Assembly: GCF_013283785.1 (NCBI RefSeq)
Contig: NZ_JABCPZ010000016.1
Span: 18,456 to 82,455, forward strand
Direction of reading: 5' to 3'
DNA: 64,000 bases
Origin: Nonomuraea antri
GTDB taxonomy: Bacteria; Actinomycetota; Actinomycetes; Streptosporangiales; Streptosporangiaceae
This document shows positions 53,012 to 61,567 of the stretch, in pieces. A model generated the notes under the pieces. The model saw nothing but the letters and a program-made list of their open reading frames with translations. It did not search any database and was not told where the DNA came from. The translations under genes were made by a program, and so were the position numbers. Within the stretch, counting starts at the first letter, position 1. Every line of letters begins with the position of its first letter.

Positions 53012-53691
53012 GTGGCTGGCTTCCCGGTCTGGGCGAGGCCCTGGCGCATGGGCCGCTGGTCGCGTTCGCGGCCGCGTTCGCCATCAGTCCCGGAATCCCC
53101 GCTGTGCTGGCTCTGGTGCTCGAACGGCGGCTGCTCCGGCCCCGTGCGGAGTTCGTCGCCTTCATCTACGGTGACCCGCTGCTGGCCCTCGCCACCGCAC
53201 TCGGGGTGGGGCTGTGCGGCTCCCGTCCACCCGACACGGTGGCGCCGCTGCTCAACGGCTGGCCGGCCTGGCTCATCATTCTGGTCTGGCTCGGTTTCGG
53301 GCTGGGCCAGTGGTACGCGGAGGTACGAGCGGGCAAGTACACCCGGGCTCAGGCACTCGCACCCACCAAGATCTGGCATCAGATCGTCATCTACCCAGTG
53401 CTCGGCTATGTGGTCACCGCGGCCGTCACCGCCGGCATGGCGAGCCCTCAGGGCGTGGGGGCCAAGGCGCTGATGACGGGCTGCGCCCTGGCGTGGGTGG
53501 TGGCCAACGTCTACGACCGCGTCCATCTCAAGCTCGGCCATCCGCCGTACGAGTGGCGCCGGCTGCGTCCGTATCCCGCGCCGTGGGAGCCGGACTCCGA
53601 GTCGCTGCGTCAGTCGGGCCTGGCCGACAGCGCGTGTCGTGCCAAGAACGGCAAATCTCAGAGCATCGATGCCTCTGATCCGACGCCATGA
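53008..53691 (+). CDS. Membrane protein co-encoded with the two-component pair
   Basis: 227 residues from GTG 53008. About six helices (GPLVAFAAAFAISPGIPAVLAL, LLALATALGVGLCG, AWLIILVWLGFGLGQW, IVIYPVLGYVVTAAVTA, GAKALMTGCALAWVVAN) and a cytosolic C-terminal tail. No family recognised. Translational coupling to the response regulator suggests it is a sensing partner or a direct target of the system. Confidence 0.7.
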   Translation: MSGWLPGLGEALAHGPLVAFAAAFAISPGIPAVLALVLERRLLRPRAEFVAFIYGDPLLALATALGVGLCGSRPPDTVAPLLNGWPAWLIILVWLGFGLGQWYAEVRAGKYTRAQALAPTKIWHQIVIYPVLGYVVTAAVTAGMASPQGVGAKALMTGCALAWVVANVYDRVHLKLGHPPYEWRRLRPYPAPWEPDSESLRQSGLADSACRAKNGKSQSIDASDPTP

Positions 53692-53834
53692 GTGGCAGGA
53701 TCTCGCGCCGACGTCGAGCACATCTCACCAGGTCTCTTGGCTGGAAGCCGCTCCCTCGTCGCGGGAGGCTCATCGCACGGCCGGTGACGTCCCGGCCGCG
53801 CTGTACGAGCCCGTCGAGATCCCTTGGAGAGGTC

Positions 53835-54011
53835 ATGGTCTCAATCAGTCTGCGCGCGGCCGTCGTCGTCGGTATCGCGCTCGGCGCCGCGGTCGCCACC
53901 GTGGCGCTGCTCCGCGCCGACGAACACTCCTGGCCGACCGCACTCCTCGGTGGCGGCGCGGCCTTCGGCGGCGCCCTGACGCTCGCCAACAACACGATCG
54001 CCGCCGCCTGA
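53835..54011 (+). CDS. Small membrane protein
   Basis: 58 residues from ATG 53835, which has GGAGAGG just upstream: MVSISLRAAVVVGIALGAAVATVALLRADEHSWPTALLGGGAAFGGALTLANNTIAAA, with two short hydrophobic helices. An in-frame ATG at 53688 overlaps the previous stop, but the extra 49 residues are Arg-rich with poor coding character, so I prefer the short form. It is likely the last gene of the kinase operon. Confidence 0.5.
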   Translation: MVSISLRAAVVVGIALGAAVATVALLRADEHSWPTALLGGGAAFGGALTLANNTIAAA

Positions 54012-54268
54012 ACGCCGCCTGAACGCCATCGCTCGAACGCCGTCCGGCCGCGATTGCGAACCTCCGCAAGCGCGGTTGCCCAACCACGTCCGGGCGGACG
54101 CGGAAAGCGGCACCGCCCCGCTCCTCCTTCCGCAGCTGAGAGTGCCTCCTTTGGCTGGAGCCTCCCTACGCCGGCGAGAGACGCTCCTCGTGTCGGCGGT
54201 GAGCCGAATGTCGACCGGCTCACCGAGTACCGCACTCGAAACCTCGAGACTCACAAAGGAGCGCCATC

Positions 54269-55591
54269 ATGTCCCACTCGCTCGTCACCGCCTTCGCCGG
54301 CAGGACCACCCTGACCGGGCTCGCGCTCACCCGGACCCACCAGCCGGAGAAAGGCGTCGTGTTCACCGCCATGCCCTTCGGCGTGAAGCACTTCAACGGC
54401 GCCGACGGAGCCACCTGCGACTTCGACAAGGTGTACAAGGCCATCGAGAAGACCATGCACGAGGCCGGGCTGCGGCCCGAGCGCCTCGACGGGCTCTACG
54501 GGCCCACGCCCATGATCGAGCTGATCTCCCGGGCGATCCAGCGCGCCGAGTTCGTACTCGTGGATTTCACGACCAAGAACCACAACGTCACCTTCGAGCT
54601 GGCCATCGCGCTGATGTTCGGCAAGAAGGTCGTCATGATCACTCAGGACCTCTCGCACGTACCCTCCGACTATCAGGGGCATCGAGTGCTGACCTACAGC
54701 CTGATGTGGGACGCGATGGACGAATTCAAGAAGGCCCTCATCGAGCAGCTCAACGCCTTGCGCGCCGAGCCCGGCACGGAGCAGACGCTCGCCCCGCTCC
54801 CCGGCCCCAACCACGTGGTGAACGCACCCGCCACGGTGATCCAGGCCGAACGCGAATACGCCGTCGTACGCATGGACGACCCGGCGTCGGCACCGATGAT
54901 CCTCAGCAACGCCGATGTCGACTACGGCCGCCACGTCTCCGACATGGGCCGCCTGTTCAAGATCGGTGACCGGATCGACGGCGCGCTCGTCGTCGACACC
55001 ATGAAAGGCAGCGTCCGCTACACCCTGCTGGCGGGCCAGGAGGATCCATGGCCGGCCATCGTCCAGCGCTTCTCCATTGGGACGATCTTCACCGGGATGG
55101 TCCGGCGCACGGTTCCCGGCAAGGGCTTCTTCGTGGAGATGACCGGCGAGGTCAACGGATTCATCCCGGCCTGGACCCTCGCCGGGCCCAGCCCCGCCGT
55201 GGGCACGCAGGTGGAGGCCAAGGTGATCAAGGTGGACGCCGCCAACCGCAAGATCACTCTACGGCTGACCGGCGCTCCCGTCCTCGATGAGCGACGACCT
55301 GCCGATCCGCTCCAGGGACACCGCGGCTACGGACGCGTGGTCAGGGCCGTCCCGTTGAAGGACGGGCACGGCGGCTACCTGCTGCTGGAGATCGAGGGAC
55401 GCGAGCGGCCCGCGCTCCTGATCGCCAAGCACATGAGTCAAGAGCTGCGTGACGACCTCAGCGAGGGACAGGTCGAGCTGGGAGAAGAGATCTACGTCGA
55501 AGTGATCCACGTCGACCCCGCGCAGGACAAGGTGCTGCTGCGCGAACTGCCGGATCCGGAGGACGAGGCGGAGCCGGCCCAGGCGGCATGA
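54269..55591 (+). CDS. TIR/nucleoside-deoxyribosyltransferase-like domain fused to S1 RNA-binding folds
   Basis: 440 residues. Residues 28-145 form a TIR-like/NDT-like Rossmann domain: VVFTAMPFG, ERLDGLYGPTPMIELISRAIQRAEFVLVDFTTKN and the catalytic-type NHNVTFELAIALMFGKKVVMIT, where Glu110 sits at the position of the active-site Glu of NDT and TIR NAD-cleaving enzymes. Residues about 268-335 (IGTIFTGMVRRTVPGKGFFVEMTGEVNGFIPAWTL...VGTQVEAKVIKVDAANRKITLRL) are an S1/OB fold, and 353-425 probably a second. A further OB-like part may cover 228-262. GGAG precedes ATG 54269. A nucleotide-cleaving domain joined to RNA-binding domains suggests RNA-triggered NAD or nucleotide turnover; that is inference. 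Confidence 0.75.
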   Translation: MSHSLVTAFAGRTTLTGLALTRTHQPEKGVVFTAMPFGVKHFNGADGATCDFDKVYKAIEKTMHEAGLRPERLDGLYGPTPMIELISRAIQRAEFVLVDFTTKNHNVTFELAIALMFGKKVVMITQDLSHVPSDYQGHRVLTYSLMWDAMDEFKKALIEQLNALRAEPGTEQTLAPLPGPNHVVNAPATVIQAEREYAVVRMDDPASAPMILSNADVDYGRHVSDMGRLFKIGDRIDGALVVDTMKGSVRYTLLAGQEDPWPAIVQRFSIGTIFTGMVRRTVPGKGFFVEMTGEVNGFIPAWTLAGPSPAVGTQVEAKVIKVDAANRKITLRLTGAPVLDERRPADPLQGHRGYGRVVRAVPLKDGHGGYLLLEIEGRERPALLIAKHMSQELRDDLSEGQVELGEEIYVEVIHVDPAQDKVLLRELPDPEDEAEPAQAA

Positions 55592-55610
55592 CACCCATTC
55601 GCGGATTCCA

Positions 55611-55647
55611 CGAAGAGCCCGGCGACCGAACGGCCCCGGGCTCTTCG
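55611..55647 (+). terminator. Terminator hairpin after the S1-fusion gene
   Basis: CGAAGAGCCCGG (55611-55622) pairs with CCGGGCTCTTCG (55636-55647) over a 13-base loop. It lies 20 bases past the stop codon. Confidence 0.75.
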
Positions 55648-55911
55648 ACGCGCGGTCAAACGGCGGACGGACCTTCACTCGGTGAGCTGCGAGGTCGACA
55701 CCGTTCGGGGCTCATGACATGTTCGTGGCCGGCCCCCGAATTGGCCGGAATCCGGCGGTGATTGGCCGTATTCGGTCCTGCTCCCCCGAGCGGGACTGCT
55801 GCAGGATACGGGACAGTGTGTCTGAAGAACACCGATGCCGGGCCGGCGCGCGCGTCCAACACCAGGGGGAGAACCGCGGCGCCTGCCCCGTGCCCATCGA
55901 AAGGGTGGATT

Positions 55912-57837
55912 GTGGCCAGGGTCCCGAATGAAGCCGGCGAGGTCGAGCGCGCACGCGCACTGATCAAGCAGGGAATACGCCTGTCGGAGCAGGACCGGCC
56001 GGTTGAGGCGTTGCGCGCGGAGGAGGAGGCGGTCGCCATTTACCGGCGGCTGGCCGCGTCCGATCCCGGCCGTTTTCGCGCCGATCTCGCCAAGACCTTG
56101 TACAACCTCGGGGTGACGCTTTCCGGGTTGGACCGTTCTGCCGAGGCATTGCGGGCGGAGGAGGAGTCCGTCGCCGTTTACCGGGAGCTGGCGGCGTCCG
56201 ATCCCGGCCGTCATCGTGCCGATCTCGGTGACTCCCTGGCCAATCTCGGCGTGAGCCTGAACGAACTCGACCGGCCGGCCGAGGCCGTGCGGGCGCAGGA
56301 AGAAGCCGTCGCCATTCACCGCGAGCTGGCCGCGGACGATCCGCACCGCTACCGACTCACCCTCGCGGAATCCCTGGCCAGGCTCGGGGTCACGCTCTCC
56401 GCTCTGGAGCGCCCGGCCGAGGCCCTGAACGTCGAGCGGGAGGCCGTCGGCCTGTACCGTCAGCTGGCCGCCATCGACCCCGAGCGCCACCGTCCCGACC
56501 TGGCCGAAGCGCTGATCAACCTCGGCGTGACGTTCTCCGAGATCGGTGAGCCGTCCGGCGCGCTGAGCATCGAGCGCGAGGCCGTCGGCATCCGGCGGGA
56601 ACTGGCCGCCGCCGACCCCGACCAGTACCGTCCCGAACTCGCCGCGTCCCTGGACAATCTCGGATCGACCCTCTCGGTGCTCGGCCACGACGGCGACGCC
56701 CTCGACGTCCAGCAGGAAGCCGTGACCCTGTACCGGCTGCTGGTCGCGGACGACCCCGACCACCATCGCGCCGGGCTCGCCAAGTCGCTCACCCGCCTCG
56801 CAGCGACGCTCTCGGAGCTGGACCGCCCGGCCGACGCCCTGGAGGCCGAGCAGCAGGCCGTCACCATCTTCCGGGACCTGGCCGGCGCCGACCCCGACCC
56901 CGATCTCGCCGACGCGCTCTTCAACCTGGGCTTCAGGTTCTCCGAGCTGGACCGCCCGGCCGAGGCCCTGGAGGCCGAGCAGCAGGCCGTCACCATCTAC
57001 CGGAAGCTGGCCGCCGACGGCTCCGAACCCCATCGCCGTGATCTCGCCAGGTGCCTCGTCCATCTCGGCGCGTCCCTGTCCGAGCTCGACCGCGACACCG
57101 AGGCCCTGGAGGCCGAGCAGCAGGCCCTCGCCGTCTACCGGGACCTGGCCGCCGCCGACCCCGAGAGCTACCGCCACGACCTCGCCATCTGCCTGGCCAG
57201 CGTCTCCATGACCCACTCGGCGCTCGGCCGCCACGCCGACGCGGTGCACGCCCAGCAGGAAGCCGTCACGGTCTACCGGCTGCTGGTCGCGGCCGACCCC
57301 GACCACCACCGCGCCGATCTCGCCAAGTCCCTGACCCATCTGGCGATACGGTTCGCGGAGCTGGACCGCTGGGCCGACGCGTTGGAGGCCGAGCAGCAGG
57401 CCGTCACCATCTACCGGGATCTCGCCACCGCCGACCCCGGCGACCACGACCATGACCTCGCCAACTCCCTGCTCAACGTCGGCGTGTGGTTCGCGGAGCT
57501 GGACCGCCCGGCCGACGCGCTGGAGGCCGAGCAGCAGGCCGTCGGCGTCTACCGGGACCTGGCCGCCGCCGATCCCGACCGCTACGACCCGGACCTCGCC
57601 AGGTCCCTGACCCATCTCGGCGTGACCCTCTCCGCGCTCGACCGCCACGCCGAGGCCCTGGAGGCCGAGCAGCAGGCCGTCACCATCCGGCGGGAACTGG
57701 CCGCAGCGGATCCTGACCGTCATCGGCCTGGCCTGGCCGAGTCCTTGAAGAATCTCAGCGTGACCCTTTCCGAACTGGGCTACGAGAAGCAGGCGAGGCG
57801 CACGCACGAGGAAGCGGAGCGGCTGAGCGAGGATTGA
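55912..57837 (+). CDS. TPR protein with 14 tandem 46-residue repeats
   Basis: 641 residues from GTG 55912 (AAAGGGTGG upstream). After 20 residues the protein is only repeats of 46 residues (one of 43), consensus DLAxSLxNLGVTLSELDRPAEALEAEQQAVTIYRELAAADPDRHRP, fourteen copies of a helical pair of the TPR/kinesin-light-chain type. Such a rod binds partner proteins. It has no signal peptide, enzyme domain or membrane anchor. The DNA copies are also similar (138-base period, strongest in 56800-57700), which could allow repeat-number change. Why it is solitary is not clear from the neighbours. Confidence 0.9.
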   Translation: MARVPNEAGEVERARALIKQGIRLSEQDRPVEALRAEEEAVAIYRRLAASDPGRFRADLAKTLYNLGVTLSGLDRSAEALRAEEESVAVYRELAASDPGRHRADLGDSLANLGVSLNELDRPAEAVRAQEEAVAIHRELAADDPHRYRLTLAESLARLGVTLSALERPAEALNVEREAVGLYRQLAAIDPERHRPDLAEALINLGVTFSEIGEPSGALSIEREAVGIRRELAAADPDQYRPELAASLDNLGSTLSVLGHDGDALDVQQEAVTLYRLLVADDPDHHRAGLAKSLTRLAATLSELDRPADALEAEQQAVTIFRDLAGADPDPDLADALFNLGFRFSELDRPAEALEAEQQAVTIYRKLAADGSEPHRRDLARCLVHLGASLSELDRDTEALEAEQQALAVYRDLAAADPESYRHDLAICLASVSMTHSALGRHADAVHAQQEAVTVYRLLVAADPDHHRADLAKSLTHLAIRFAELDRWADALEAEQQAVTIYRDLATADPGDHDHDLANSLLNVGVWFAELDRPADALEAEQQAVGVYRDLAAADPDRYDPDLARSLTHLGVTLSALDRHAEALEAEQQAVTIRRELAAADPDRHRPGLAESLKNLSVTLSELGYEKQARRTHEEAERLSED

Positions 57838-57842
57838 CGGAG

Positions 57843-57867
57843 GAGCGGCCGGTTCCCCCGGCCGCTC
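57843..57867 (+). terminator. Terminator hairpin after the TPR gene
   Basis: GAGCGGCCGG (57843-57852) pairs perfectly with CCGGCCGCTC (57858-57867) around TTCCC, 5 bases after the TPR stop. Confidence 0.75.
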
Positions 57868-57919
57868 TCCGGCCTTGGCGCCCGACCGCTCCCCGGCCTT
57901 GGCGCCTGGCCGCTCCCGG
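57862..57919. repeat. 24-bp tandem repeat, 2.4 copies
   Basis: 57862-57885 and 57886-57909 share CCGCTC(T/C)CCGGCCTTGGCGCC with few changes; a third copy is cut at 57919. It overlaps the right arm of the terminator. Confidence 0.8.
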
Positions 57920-57956
57920 ATCGCCCGGTTCTCGTCGATGGACGGCGGCGCGCGCG

Positions 57957-58385
57957 TCAGGCGGCGGCGTACGCCCGGAAGGTGACCGGCATACTGTCGC
58001 GGACGGACTTGGAGTAGGGGCAGATCCGCTCGGCGGCCGCGCCGAGTTCGGCGGCGGTCTGCTCGTCCACGCCGCCCAGTTCCAGGTTGATGACCGCCTC
58101 GAGGGTGAAGTCGTCGCCGCTGTTGTGGTTCAGGGTCAGCTCGACCGTGACGCTCGTGCTCGTGAGCCGTACGTTGCGGCGCGTCGCCGCCCTTCTGACC
58201 GAGCCGAGCAGGCAGGCGCCCCAGCCCGCGGCGACCAGTTGCTCCGGGTTCGGGGCGCCGCCGGCGCCGCCGAGCTCCTTGGGGATGGCCAGGGTGGTGT
58301 CGAGGAACCCGTCGTCGGCCGAGGCGCGGCCGCCGTTGCGGCCTTCCCCTGTCACGGTGACGACGCCGGTGTAGCTGCTGATCAT
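57957..58385 (-). CDS. OsmC/Ohr family peroxiredoxin-like protein
   Basis: 142 residues from ATG 58385 with AAAGGAAAA upstream. The two catalytic cysteines of the family are present: Cys58 in VAAGWGACLLGSV and Cys122 in ERICPYSKSVRD, with the core NPEQLVAAG. These enzymes reduce organic hydroperoxides and depend on cellular thiols. The length is normal for the family. The gene stands convergent with the TPR gene. Confidence 0.9.
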   Translation of the reverse strand: MISSYTGVVTVTGEGRNGGRASADDGFLDTTLAIPKELGGAGGAPNPEQLVAAGWGACLLGSVRRAATRRNVRLTSTSVTVELTLNHNSGDDFTLEAVINLELGGVDEQTAAELGAAAERICPYSKSVRDSMPVTFRAYAAA

Positions 58386-58411
58386 GGCTTTTCCTTTCTC
58401 GGACGGTCCGG

Positions 58412-58954
58412 TCAATCCACCGGGTAGAGCTTCCAGAACTGATCGGCGTATCCCGTGTTGCAATCCGTCTGAACCAGCGGGGTCTCCGGCACTCGGGTGC
58501 GGACGACCAGGCAGAGGTAGGAGTTCTCGTTGGACAGCCGGAAATAGCCCTCAGGGCCGGAGAACCGCCACCGCTGGTCGCGGTACCTGGCGTCGCAGGT
58601 GGTCTGCACCACGTACGACTCCCCCATGCCGCGGGCGACCAGGCACCTCTTGCTGTTGAGGTTCTGCAGCAGGAATATCTCCCCGAACCGGTCTCCCGTC
58701 GGGACGAAATACCAGAGCTGGTCACGGTAGGAGTCGCACCCGGTCTGAACCGCCCTCGCGCCCTCGCTCTCACCCCGGACGACCACGCACAGGCCGCTGT
58801 TGATGTTGATGACCCGCGAGATGGGCGGCTTTATCGCGGTGGCGGCATGGGCGGACGGCACGCCTCCCGCCAACACCACCGAACAGGCGAGCACGACCGC
58901 GAAAGCAAAATGCGACAGGAGATTCGCCGTCGTTCGCATGAATGGATTCGACAT
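58412..58954 (-). CDS. Secreted ricin-type beta-trefoil lectin
   Basis: 180 residues with a signal peptide ending near SAHA. Three trefoil repeats each contain a Cys pair and a QxW-like end: NSGLCVVVRG...CDSYRDQLWYF, NSKRCLVARG...CDARYRDQRWRF and NSYLCLVVRT...CNTGYADQFWKL. It has no catalytic domain, so it should be a stand-alone carbohydrate-binding protein. ATG 58954 has GGGAAG 4 bases upstream. It lies 27 bases before the OsmC gene on the same strand. Confidence 0.88.
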   Translation of the reverse strand: MSNPFMRTTANLLSHFAFAVVLACSVVLAGGVPSAHAATAIKPPISRVININSGLCVVVRGESEGARAVQTGCDSYRDQLWYFVPTGDRFGEIFLLQNLNSKRCLVARGMGESYVVQTTCDARYRDQRWRFSGPEGYFRLSNENSYLCLVVRTRVPETPLVQTDCNTGYADQFWKLYPVD

Positions 58955-59087
58955 CTACTTCCCTGGATCGGCCGGTTCGTGCGATTACTCGGCGGCGAAG
59001 AGCCGCCTCTCGTTGGACTTTATTCAGGCCCATGAGCAATACAAGTGGAAATACCGCCATTCAGGGACGTGAAGCCGCCGCCGATAA

Positions 59088-60011
59088 TCAGGTCTCCGCG
59101 AGGAGCCTGGGCAGGATCGGGGCCAGCCGGTCCAGCACCGCCGCCCGGACCACGTAGCGGGTGACGCCCCAGCGGCTCTCGTGCTCGCGTATCGCGGAGA
59201 TGATCTCCTCCGCCGTGCCGGCGAGGACGAAGGGCGAGGCCAGCAGCTCGGCCTCGGCGATGCCGGTGCGCCGCACCACGTCGGCGACCGCCGCGCCGGC
59301 GTCATCGGTCACGTGAACGTGCTGCACCAGCGCTTCCAGCGCTGGCGTCCGCCCGCGCCCGGCGGCACCACGGGCGACCTGCTCCAGCTGCTCGTCGATC
59401 TCGTGCGCGCGCCAGCGCACCTCGTGGCTGTGCCCGTCGGCGAGGGTACGTCCGAAGCCGGTGAGGCCGACGACGTCGGCGTGCGCGCCCGCCCATCTCA
59501 GCAGCCGCGCGTTGCCGCCCCCGATGGTCAGCGGGATCCTCCGCTGCACGGGCACCGGCCAGCTCAGCCGGGCGGCCCTGGCCACCAGGTCGGGCGTGTC
59601 GACGTCGATCTCCTCGCCGTCGAGCAGCGCGAGCACGGCCTCGGCCACGGCCGTGCACCGCCGTATCCTGCCGCCGACGTCGGGACGGCTGCGCCCGACC
59701 GCGGCCCACTCCCCCGGGGTGTGGCCGGCTCCCAGCCCGAGCCGGGCGCGACCGCCGGAGACGACGTCGAGCGTGGCGACGTCCGCGGCGAGCAGGAGCG
59801 GCTCACGGACGCCCGCGTTCGAGACGTACGAGCCGAGGCCGACGGTCGAGGTGACCGCCGCCGCGGCGGCGAGTGCGACGAAAGGAGAGGCGGCGATTCC
59901 CGGGTGGTCGGCGGTGAGCATCGCGTCGAAGCCCAGGGCTTCGCACCGGCGCGCCAGGCTCGTCCATGAATTCAGGTCGGTGAGATGGGATTGGAGAGAG
60001 AATATCGCCAT
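59088..60011 (-). CDS. LLM-class F420-dependent oxidoreductase (TIGR03621-like)
   Basis: 307 residues from ATG 60011 (MAIFSLQSHLTDL). Bacterial-luciferase-like TIM barrel with RCEALGFDAMLTADHPG, VGLGSYVSNAGVREPLLLAADVATLDVVSGGRARLGLGAGHTPGEW and IGGGNARLLRWAGAHADVVGL. This group in actinobacteria uses F420 or FMN. The substrate is unknown. It is the strongest actinobacterial marker in the window. Confidence 0.88.
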   Translation of the reverse strand: MAIFSLQSHLTDLNSWTSLARRCEALGFDAMLTADHPGIAASPFVALAAAAAVTSTVGLGSYVSNAGVREPLLLAADVATLDVVSGGRARLGLGAGHTPGEWAAVGRSRPDVGGRIRRCTAVAEAVLALLDGEEIDVDTPDLVARAARLSWPVPVQRRIPLTIGGGNARLLRWAGAHADVVGLTGFGRTLADGHSHEVRWRAHEIDEQLEQVARGAAGRGRTPALEALVQHVHVTDDAGAAVADVVRRTGIAEAELLASPFVLAGTAEEIISAIREHESRWGVTRYVVRAAVLDRLAPILPRLLAET

Positions 60012-60246
60012 GCTCGGGAGAATGCCGCACCCTGCGGTAACTCGGCGGTTCATCGCCTCTTTTCCGCTGAGAGCGGAGGAGCGGTCAGGAGAATGGCGGG
60101 AATCACGCGGTATTCGGCGGATTCAATGTGCATCCAGCGGCACCGACCGGCACACTCCCGATTCCAGGTGTGTCTTCCGATGAGTTCCGCGCGGCCGGCG
60201 GATCTATTCAAGTAGACGACCCGAAACACCGGAGGACTGACGACCG

Positions 60247-61197
60247 ATGCACCACAGCGTACGCACCTACGCGGTGACCGCGGCGACCGGCCACGTCGGC
60301 GGCCACGCGGCACGCGAACTCCTGCGAGCCGGCCACCGCGTCCGCGCGATGGGCCGCGACGGCGGCCGGCTGAAGGAACTGGAGGCGGAAGGAGCCGACC
60401 CCTTCGTCGGCGACCTGGCCGACCGGGGCTTCGTGGAAGAGGCGTTCGCGGAGGCCGACGCGGCTCTGCTGATCGTCCCGCCGCATCCCGCCGCCCCGGA
60501 CTTCCCCCGCTATCAGCACCGGATCGCCCGGGTCTACGCCTCGGCCGCCGCGCACACCGGGCTGCGGCACGCGGCGTTCATCAGCACCCAGGGCGCCACC
60601 GACGATCGCGTGGACGGCCTGATCGCCGGGCACGCCGCCATCGAATCCGTACTCAACCAGGTGGCCGGGCTCCACCTGGTGCACGTCCAGCCGCCGAGCT
60701 TCTTCGAGATCCTGTACTACTTCCTGGGGCCGATGCGCGAGCGTGGCGTGCTCAGCTCGCCGCTGGGCGTCGACGCCGTCCTTCGGCTGGTCGGCGCGCG
60801 CGACGTGGCGGCCGTCGCGGCAGGCCTGCTCGCGGATCCGCACTTCCGCGGGGTCGGCAACGTGCCGGTGCCGCCCGCCGAGCTGATGACCATGCGGCAG
60901 ATCGCGGAGCTGATCAGCGAGCACCTCGGCAGGCCCATGGGGGTGGAGCAGATCTCCGCCGAGGCCGACGTCGCCGATCTCGTGGCCGCGGGCACCGGCC
61001 GCAGCTTCGCGACGCTGCTCAACCGGACCTGGGCGCTGGCCACCGCGATGGGTGACACCGTCCAGGACGAGGTCACGGCCGTGACCCGGCCGGCGTACCG
61101 CATCGAGGACTTCATCCGCGACGAACTGGTGCCCGCCATTCGCTCGTCGCGGCCGATCTCCGACTATTCGACCGCGACCCGGCCGCGGCGCGCATGA
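60247..61197 (+). CDS. NmrA-like NAD(P)-binding protein (atypical SDR)
   Basis: 316 residues. The nucleotide-binding loop TAATGHVGGHAARELLRAGHRVRAMGRD is at residues 11-38. The atypical short-chain dehydrogenase fold continues with FISTQGATDD instead of a normal YxxxK, as in NmrA/HSCARG redox sensors and quinone-reductase 2-like proteins. The catalytic Tyr-Lys pair is not obvious. It starts a run of four plus-strand genes ending with an ECF sigma factor. Confidence 0.85.
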   Translation: MHHSVRTYAVTAATGHVGGHAARELLRAGHRVRAMGRDGGRLKELEAEGADPFVGDLADRGFVEEAFAEADAALLIVPPHPAAPDFPRYQHRIARVYASAAAHTGLRHAAFISTQGATDDRVDGLIAGHAAIESVLNQVAGLHLVHVQPPSFFEILYYFLGPMRERGVLSSPLGVDAVLRLVGARDVAAVAAGLLADPHFRGVGNVPVPPAELMTMRQIAELISEHLGRPMGVEQISAEADVADLVAAGTGRSFATLLNRTWALATAMGDTVQDEVTAVTRPAYRIEDFIRDELVPAIRSSRPISDYSTATRPRRA

Positions 61198-61234
61198 GCG
61201 CCGCCGATCGCCGCGACCACCCCGAGGAGCGCAC

Positions 61235-61567
61235 ATGAGCAGAACCGTGCTGGTCAAGTACCAGGTGAAGGAGGAGTCCGCGGATGCGAACCAGCACCTG
61301 GTCGAGCAGGTGTTCCAGCAGCTCCACGCGGAGGACCCGGGCGGGCTGCGATACGCCACGCTGCGCCTGGCCGACGGCGTGACGTTCGTTCACATCGCCC
61401 TGATCGAGGGCGACGACGACCCGCTGTCCCGGCTGAGCGCGTTCGGCGAGTTCCGGCAAGGACTGGAGGACCGCGTCGCCGACGGGCCAGGCCGGACGGA
61501 CGCCACCCTGGTCGGCGCCTACCGCTTTCTCACGCCGTGTCCCACCGAAGCAGCAGGAAAGAAGTGA
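61235..61567 (+). CDS. Small ABM-like hypothetical protein
   Basis: 110 residues: TVLVKYQVKEESADANQHLVEQVFQQLHAEDPGGLRYATLRLADGVTFVHIALIEGDDDPLSRLSAFGEFRQGLEDRVADGP has the ferredoxin-like dimeric alpha/beta barrel pattern of antibiotic-biosynthesis-monooxygenase relatives, with no clear active site. GTGA overlap with the next gene at 61564-61567 indicates coupling. Confidence 0.78.
   Translation: MSRTVLVKYQVKEESADANQHLVEQVFQQLHAEDPGGLRYATLRLADGVTFVHIALIEGDDDPLSRLSAFGEFRQGLEDRVADGPGRTDATLVGAYRFLTPCPTEAAGKK

Noticed and set aside
53688..54011. Longer version of the small membrane protein starting at the ATGA overlap
   Set aside because: The added 49 residues are Arg-rich and non-coding in character, and GGAGAGG stands before the internal ATG 53835.
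55675..58773. 1032-codon open frame on the minus strand opposite the TPR gene
   Set aside because: It is the antisense shadow of the 46-residue repeats. Its product is itself a repeat of low-complexity Gly/Val/Gln segments and resembles no family.
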